DNA of 64,000 bases, taken from positions 6,944,001-7,008,000 of the forward strand of contig OX637295.1 of NCBI GenBank assembly GCA_951799445.1, read 5' to 3'. Source of the DNA: Pseudisothecium myosuroides. Lineage: Eukaryota > Streptophyta > Bryopsida > Hypnales > Lembophyllaceae. The notes below the pieces were generated by a model, which did not search any database, had not been told where the DNA came from, and saw nothing but the letters and a program-made list of their open reading frames with translations. A program made the translations under genes and the position numbers. Positions 59,517 through 64,000 of this stretch are shown piece by piece. Each line of letters starts with the position of its first letter. Positions within the stretch are counted from its first letter, which is position 1.

Positions 59517-60446
59517 CTAGCCGACAGTGATGCCTACGTTCATCTTCCCAAGGGCTGCCACCAAAGAGAATTCTGGTTGCTCTCTACTCAACTCAATATC
59601 AGACATCCCAATCTTCCGGCGGGGTTTCTTCGGCTTCTTATCGACCTCATCCACATATTTCATTATCGTTTTGTATCTTTTTTCTGGCCGAGGATCTGCA
59701 GGGCCATCCATCACGTAATCTCTCTTTGTGACCATAACTTCGGGACGAACGTCGTCTGCAGGCCCTTTATATTCTAACATGGCAATCTGTGCAGTAGGCG
59801 TCTTCACTTCGACCACTTGTGCGACGCGCTTGGTCGAGTTGTTTGGGCAGTCTGATCTGTAATGGCCGGGTTGTCCACAATTGTGACAAATCACATACGA
59901 CGGGGCTGCCTTTCGCTGCTCCCAATCACTCTTACGAGTTGAAGAAGGTTGGCCTTGGAGCATAAATATCTTCAATTCTTTCATGTTGTTGATGAGCTGC
60001 GAAATCTCCGGGGTAGCCGAGTTCGCGGTACCGGTGTTAACATGGACTGTCTTTAATGCGGGTTTTTGGATGGTTACAGCAGCTTCCACGGTTGGTCTGA
60101 TCATGTTACACAATCCTCTCGGCACATGTTCGATTGTAAAATAGTCAAATGATGCCTTTAATTTAATTGCTTCATGATGAAGCTCTCTCAAGTTGTCTGA
60201 CCTTACTTTCCACGTCCCCTCCACCTGTCGACATACCAACATGGAATCGCCCTTGACTCTGATCTTTTTGACTCCCAACTTGCGAGCCAATCTCAACCCC
60301 AACAACAATGCTAAATACTCGGCTTGATTGCACGTCAGTTCATCGCCCAAATGCTTTTGTGCAGTATACTTCTCCTTGGTGTCACGAGATAGTTGTACTC
60401 CGGCTCCTGAACCGCATTGCAGGGAACATGCACCGTCAAACTGCAA
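59517..60446 (-). pseudogene. RNase H-like domain plus zinc knuckle of the gypsy element
   Basis: The first about 112 codons form a type-I RNase H domain of the archaeal/plant (aRNH) style: QFDGACSLQ, CNQAEYLALLLGLRLA, VKGDSMLVCRQV and IEHVPRG. Asp, Glu and Asp of the active site are present; the final Asp seems lost. Codons 187-200 (59888-59847) are a perfect retroviral zinc knuckle, CHNCGQPGHYRSDC. A basic linker then leads to TAG at 59519-59517, after which the same frame continues into protease. The domain order is unusual: aRNH normally lies near the 3' end of pol, and here the capsid part of gag is absent. The start codon is uncertain; upstream a frameshift near 60450-60480 separates it from another open segment. 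Confidence 0.75.
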
Positions 60447-60449
60447 GTC

Positions 60450-60775
60450 CCATAGGCCCGACCTTCACATGAGCGAGGCCAAGGGATCGGCACTTGTTCG
60501 CAAGCTACAGGCAAGTCTTCCTCTTCGTAAGAGATGCCTCCTCCCATTTGTGATCACCACTACGACCGGCTGAACAATTCGAAATCGTCGGAATGCTCAT
60601 CGTATTGTGCCAATGTCTCGAGGTAGCTGGCAGGCGCATTATCAACTCCGTATGAATTCCTTACGAATTCTTTTGGCCGCTCCTCATTCACCAATTGCAA
60701 CTGATCCCCAACTATAAGTACATCTTGTACGTCTTCACTGCAACTTTCCACTCGAGGGGAGGAAACAAAACACAT
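60450..60775 (-). pseudogene. 5' coding remnant of the gypsy element
   Basis: Two short open frames, 60775-60560 and 60547-60450 (continuing out of frame), precede the RNase H-like domain. They are acidic and show no capsid motif. They are probably the worn N-terminal part of the polyprotein. Confidence 0.4.
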
Positions 60776-61029
60776 CTTCAGTGACTCAAATTATCCCATC
60801 CTTTCCTCACTCGGAGAGTCCACTTTCTTCGGTCCTCGTTGAAACTGAAATCACTCACATTCCCGTGATAAGCTGCGATCTACTCTCTAGTGATCCTACT
60901 GGCTTCCCTGACAAGCAACCTGTTCGTTACTCTCACCAGTTCAACATGGTTCAAATGCTGGTCATCTAATTTTAAACGAGATGCAAAGACATTGCATGAA
61001 AAAGGATTTTGATCAGACCCTTTGATCTC

Positions 61030-61211
61030 CATGATGCTCAACATACTCAACCATGACGAATCACACAACCTGAGACTCCTTCATGACGCTCAAAATATTC
61101 AAACGCTTGGAATGCTCCTTCATGACGCTCAACATACTCAACCATTACGAAACACACATCCTGAGACTACTTCATGACGCTTAAAATATTCAAACGCTTG
61201 GAATGCACTGC
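61030..61211. repeat. Two 91-bp tandem repeats in the gypsy leader
   Basis: Units 61030-61120 and 61121-61211 are near-identical (CTCAACATACTCAACCAT... and CAAACGCTTGGAATGC). A second short repeat (CTCATAACTCAATTTRGAAT) follows at 61245-61300. Leader tandem repeats are common in plant gypsy elements. Confidence 0.75.
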
Positions 61212-61322
61212 TTGGTAGTTAAGAAGGCTCTCACTACATCGTTCTCATAACTCAATTTAGAATACTTGGCCCTCATAACTCAATTTGGAATACTTGGCTC
61301 TCACCCTCATCGACAGTCCACG

Positions 61323-61341
61323 GGTCCCGGCAACGGAACCA
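61323..61341 (-). promoter_or_regulatory. Primer-binding site of the gypsy element
   Basis: Five bases after the 5' LTR, element sense reads TGGTTCCGTTGCCGGGACC. TGG start and GTTGCCGGG core resemble the TGGCGCCGTTGCCGGGGA site of Tat-type elements. The matching tRNA was not determined. Confidence 0.6.
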
Positions 61342-61345
61342 AAAA

Positions 61346-62449
61346 TGTGACAGCATTTCTACTGTAGGCAGTCACAACCATACTTTTCCAAAATTGTGTA
61401 TCAGTATCTCCGTAAAACAATGCGACTCATCTCATGACTAAACTCGAGACCACCATTTGCTTCCATAAATCAGTATCCATTTACAGTGGTTGGCATAAGT
61501 ATTCGTACACTTCAAAAATTGTCATAACTAATTGAAAATTTAGATTTTTCCAGCAAATTTTTGACATGTTGAAGTTTAAGTAACATAATTGTATAAAATG
61601 ATTTTTCAAAATTTTAAAAAACCTTTTTGACATTTTTATAATTTAATCAAATTTATTAGTGAAAAAAAACTTTTAATGGAAGTAAAATTTTTGAAAGATT
61701 TTTCAGTAGTTGGAATGAGAACTCTTTCTAGAATTTTCTGGTAGGATTTCTTCAAACTTTGAAATTTTATTGAGTGAAATATTATTGACTAAAGTATGAC
61801 TCCAAATTTTTACATTTCTTATAATTCACTCCAAAAATTTCTAAAAAATCATGAAAAATAAAATATAAACATTTCATATACTTTTCAAATTTTTCATAAT
61901 TTTTGGAGAATTTTTGAGTGAATTATAAGAAATGTAAAAATTTGGAGTCATACTTTAGTCAATAATATTTCACTCAATAAAATTTCAAAGTTTTGAAGAA
62001 ATCCTACTAGAAAATTCTAGAAAGAATTCTCATTCCAACTACTGAAAAATCTTTCAAAAATTTTACTTCCATTAAAAGTTTTTTTTCACTAATAAATTTG
62101 ATTAAATTATAAAAAATGTCAAAAAGGTTTTTAAAAATTTTGAAAAATCATTTTATACAATTATGTTACTTAAACTTCAACATGTCAAAAATTTGCTGGA
62201 AAAATCTAAATTCTCAATTAGTTATGACAATTTCTGAAGTATACGAATACTTATGCCAACCACTGTATTCATATTAAGCTGTTTACAAGTGATTGTTTCA
62301 TGAGCCATGTCTTGCTTATCACTCCTCTCTCCTAACGACAGTTGCTTTGCTAGCCAGTTATACCAAATGGTTGCGCTCCACCGTCCACCAACTGCCTTCT
62401 CTCTGTTGATACCCGCCACAGAAGAGTAAGTTACTTTTTGGCTATAACA
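61346..62449 (-). repeat. 5' LTR of the gypsy element, with nested insertion
   Basis: LTR sequence occupies 61346-61483 and 62268-62449 (320 bp together). A Tc1/mariner-type foldback (61484-62265) and its TA duplication split it. Confidence 0.9.
61484..62265. mobile_element. Tc1/mariner-type foldback element in the LTR
   Basis: A 782-bp almost perfect palindrome: arms of about 370 bp around a loop of about 30-40 bp near 61875. The ends are CAGTGGTTGGCATAAGTATT and its complement, flanked by TA at 61482-61483 and 62266-62267. The other LTR shows the empty site (CATTTATTCATATT). There is no ORF; a Tc1-like transposase elsewhere must have moved it. Confidence 0.88.
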
Positions 62450-62604
62450 GCACCAATTTGAAAAAAATGATATTTCCAAAAAGCTAATTAGATTTCCTAT
62501 CTTGAAAAAAAGTTTCAAAACCTCTTATCCAAAATTGAGATCATAGATACCTACCCAAACCTTTAAGAATCCCCTGAGAGGATTCTTGGGACTTTAGAGG
62601 TTAA

Positions 62605-63430
62605 TCCCTAAATGCCCAATCAACCATTTTATGATCACTAGCCAACTTTGGTCAACATTTTTCAAGTGGAAAAAAAAATTGTAGTATTTTTTTTTCCATG
62701 TGAACTAATTCAAGTTGAATTTTTATTATTATATTCAAAACTAAGATTGCTATGGCCAAACAGAAGCTATAAGGAAAATAGTGCAAAGTATTTAAAGTTT
62801 GAATAGTGTTGAAAAATTTACTATTTGGAGAAAATTTTGATGTTTACTTCACTAAATTTTATGGCTTTTTTTACAAATCAATTGGAATTGTAATTTTGAC
62901 CAATCATAGAATTTTTCAATTCTAAAAATAAAAAATATATTTTTGACAATTTTTTCAAGTTTAATCTTCAAATATCATTTGTAGCAAATCTATAAATAGT
63001 TTTAAAATTTTGATCGTAGGTATACATTCTATTCTTGAAGCTTATATCATTGTGTCTTTTGATGAAACCTTCAAAAAACTCATGGAACTTATATTTTAAA
63101 TCACATTTGTGTTTTGTCAAAAACTCTTGGGTTTTTTGGGTTAAAGCTGAGAGATAAGTGACCCTAAATGAAGTTTTTAGAAACATCTCAGGCTTGCTAA
63201 AAACTCAAATTTAACAACGTGGTTTTCTCAATTTTTTATAGCTATAAATATTTAATAATTTTGATAAAATTAGTTGCTTTTGAGATCACTGCAGTGCAGT
63301 TAGTCAAGATGAGCAACATAAAAAGAGAGTTAATTTTAAAGTACATACAATGCAGGGCCAAGAGCGGGAGTTTGTGAAAAACACAAGACAAAATTCTTTC
63401 TAGCACCAAAACTTGAGTTTGATGGAATTT
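62605..63430. other. Gene-free AT-rich stretch
   Basis: It starts TCCCTAAATGCCCAATCAACC directly after the TTAA of copy F, possibly the end of another TTAA element, but no right end was found. No exon was recognised. Confidence 0.35.
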
Positions 63431-63434
63431 GGTA

Positions 63435-63617
63435 CTATTCTTAGTTAAACCTTCCTGTGATATCCATTCATGAATACAAGATGAATTTTATGGTTAACTC
63501 TAAGGTCTATCAATAATAGTATAAAGTGAAGAGTATGCCATTCTTATATTAGAGTTAATTGTAAAGTGAACTCCAATTTATTGAAGGGGTGCCAAAGGAA
63601 GGTTTAACTAAGAATAA
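63435..63617. mobile_element. Short MITE, TATTCTTAGTTAAACCTTCC ends
   Basis: Perfect 20-bp inverted repeats at 63436-63455 and 63597-63616, flanked by GGTA at 63431-63434 and 63618-63621. 183 bp, no ORF. Confidence 0.7.
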
Positions 63618-63625
63618 GGTAGGTA

Positions 63626-63810
63626 CAATAGAACCTCTCTAAGTTGATAGAGTTGGGACCAGTCTGACACATTGAATTAGAGAGGTTATTACATTAGAGA
63701 GGGTCATCATGTTTGTGTGTGGTTCATATTGTTAAGTTGGGACTGGCAATCAATACTTCCTGACAACGCTTTATTGACTTACAGGGGATCAACTTAGAGA
63801 GGTTCTACTG
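63626..63810. mobile_element. Emigrant/pogo-like MITE (185 bp)
   Basis: It is flanked by TA (63624-63625, 63811-63812). The ends CAATAGAACCTCTCTAAGTT and AACTTAGAGAGGTTCTACTG match the CAGTARAACCTCT... type seen in plant Emigrant/Lemi elements. No ORF. Confidence 0.75.
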
Positions 63811-63835
63811 TACCTTCAAATGTATCACTGACCTT

Positions 63836-64000
63836 AACCCTTGAACGCGGGGCTGATGACCGTAGAAATCATCCCTTTTGGCATCAGATGACATCATCTT
63901 CTTTGAAAAAACAAAAGTGCTTACTAGAGATTAAGCTACTATTCGTGATCTTTCCTTTCTATACTAAATTGGGAGGATGAATAGTTGCACTTCTGTCCTA
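63836..64000. other. Possible left end of another TTAA element, cut by the window
   Basis: TTAACCCTTGAACGCGGGGC at about 63836 has the TTAA-CCC start of the piggyBac-type family. The right end lies beyond the window, so it cannot be confirmed. Confidence 0.25.

Larger units (their letters stand above)
54605..62449 (-). mobile_element. Ty3/gypsy LTR retrotransposon, disabled
   Basis: Both LTRs are 320 bp (allowing for one nested insertion), begin TGTTATAGCC and end TGCTGTCACA in element sense, and are flanked by GCAC at 54601-54604 and 62450-62453. They differ at about 12 positions by eye. Sense order from 5': primer-binding site, leader with tandem repeats, RNase H-like domain, zinc knuckle, protease, reverse transcriptase, RNase H, integrase with a GPY-type module, polypurine tract. 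No chromodomain was seen, which suggests the Tat/Athila side of the family. Coding is broken by stops, a frameshift and a foldback insertion. No capsid domain was found. It sits inside piggyBac-type MITE copy F. Confidence 0.9.
53139..62600. mobile_element. PiggyBac-type MITE, copy F, split by nested insertions
   Basis: The left end is near 53139 (CCCTTAAAATTTAGAGGCC after TGAA) and the right end at 62600 (GGACTTTAGAGG before TTAA 62601-62604). Family sequence occupies 53139-53769, 54511-54604 and 62450-62600. The rest is inserted: a foldback element (53770-54508) and a Ty3/gypsy element (54605-62449). Joining the pieces gives the block order of copies A, B and E. Confidence 0.7.

Noticed and set aside
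62222..62518. 98-codon minus-strand frame at the right LTR
   Set aside because: It runs across the Tc1-type foldback end, the LTR and the outer MITE, so it is a chance composite. The similar frame at 54697-54963 crosses the other LTR.

Overview
The window is nuclear DNA from a plant-lineage eukaryote (streptophyte). The evidence is spliced genes with GT-AG introns, a two-RRM RNA-binding protein that matches the land-plant 'scw1-like' family domain by domain, a nodulin-like MFS transporter, and plant-type transposons (Ty3/gypsy without chromodomain, Stowaway-like and hAT MITEs). A family with piggyBac-type TTAA termini is unusual for seed plants, so an early-diverging streptophyte (charophyte alga, bryophyte or similar) is likely. 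The species cannot be named from the sequence. Gene density is low: four intact host-type genes, one intact transposase and one pseudogene in 64 kb of AT-rich, repeat-dominated DNA.

Layout. 0-3.7 kb: an apparently complete pogo/Tigger-like DNA transposon whose 3-exon transposase reads open through both splice junctions. 3.7-12.3 kb: layered MITEs and dispersed repeats (piggyBac-type, hAT and other TIR elements). 12.3-15.2 kb: AT-rich, no gene seen. 15.7-16.4 kb: a two-exon gene for a small secreted proline-rich protein (minus strand). 17.8-23.2 kb: repeats, including a piggyBac-type MITE inserted in another copy of itself. 24.4-29.3 kb: a nine-exon gene (minus strand, 329 aa) for a two-RRM protein, with one intron that looks U12-type. 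30-38 kb: MITEs in gene-free DNA. 40.1-42.0 kb: an intronless, very AT-rich SR-protein kinase gene. 43.0-44.6 kb: a broken copy of a nodulin-like MFS gene (minus). 48.6-50.4 kb: the intact paralogue (plus), whose 5' flank is a diverged copy of DNA at 45.0-45.7 kb. 51-62.6 kb: two more piggyBac-type MITEs. The second has been expanded to about 9.5 kb by a foldback element and a Ty3/gypsy retrotransposon, and the gypsy element itself carries two more foldback insertions. 63.4-63.8 kb: two short MITEs side by side.

No operon-like or pathway linkage joins the host genes. They are isolated genes in repeat DNA. What the window shows best is transposon history: filled and empty insertion sites can be compared directly, which fixes target duplications (TTAA, TA, 8-bp hAT, 4-bp) and the order of insertion. 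The most unusual items are the gypsy element with an RNase H domain upstream of its gag-type zinc knuckle, the candidate U12 intron, the small secreted protein gene, and the TTAA transposon family. All calls rest on reading the sequence by eye; no database search was possible.
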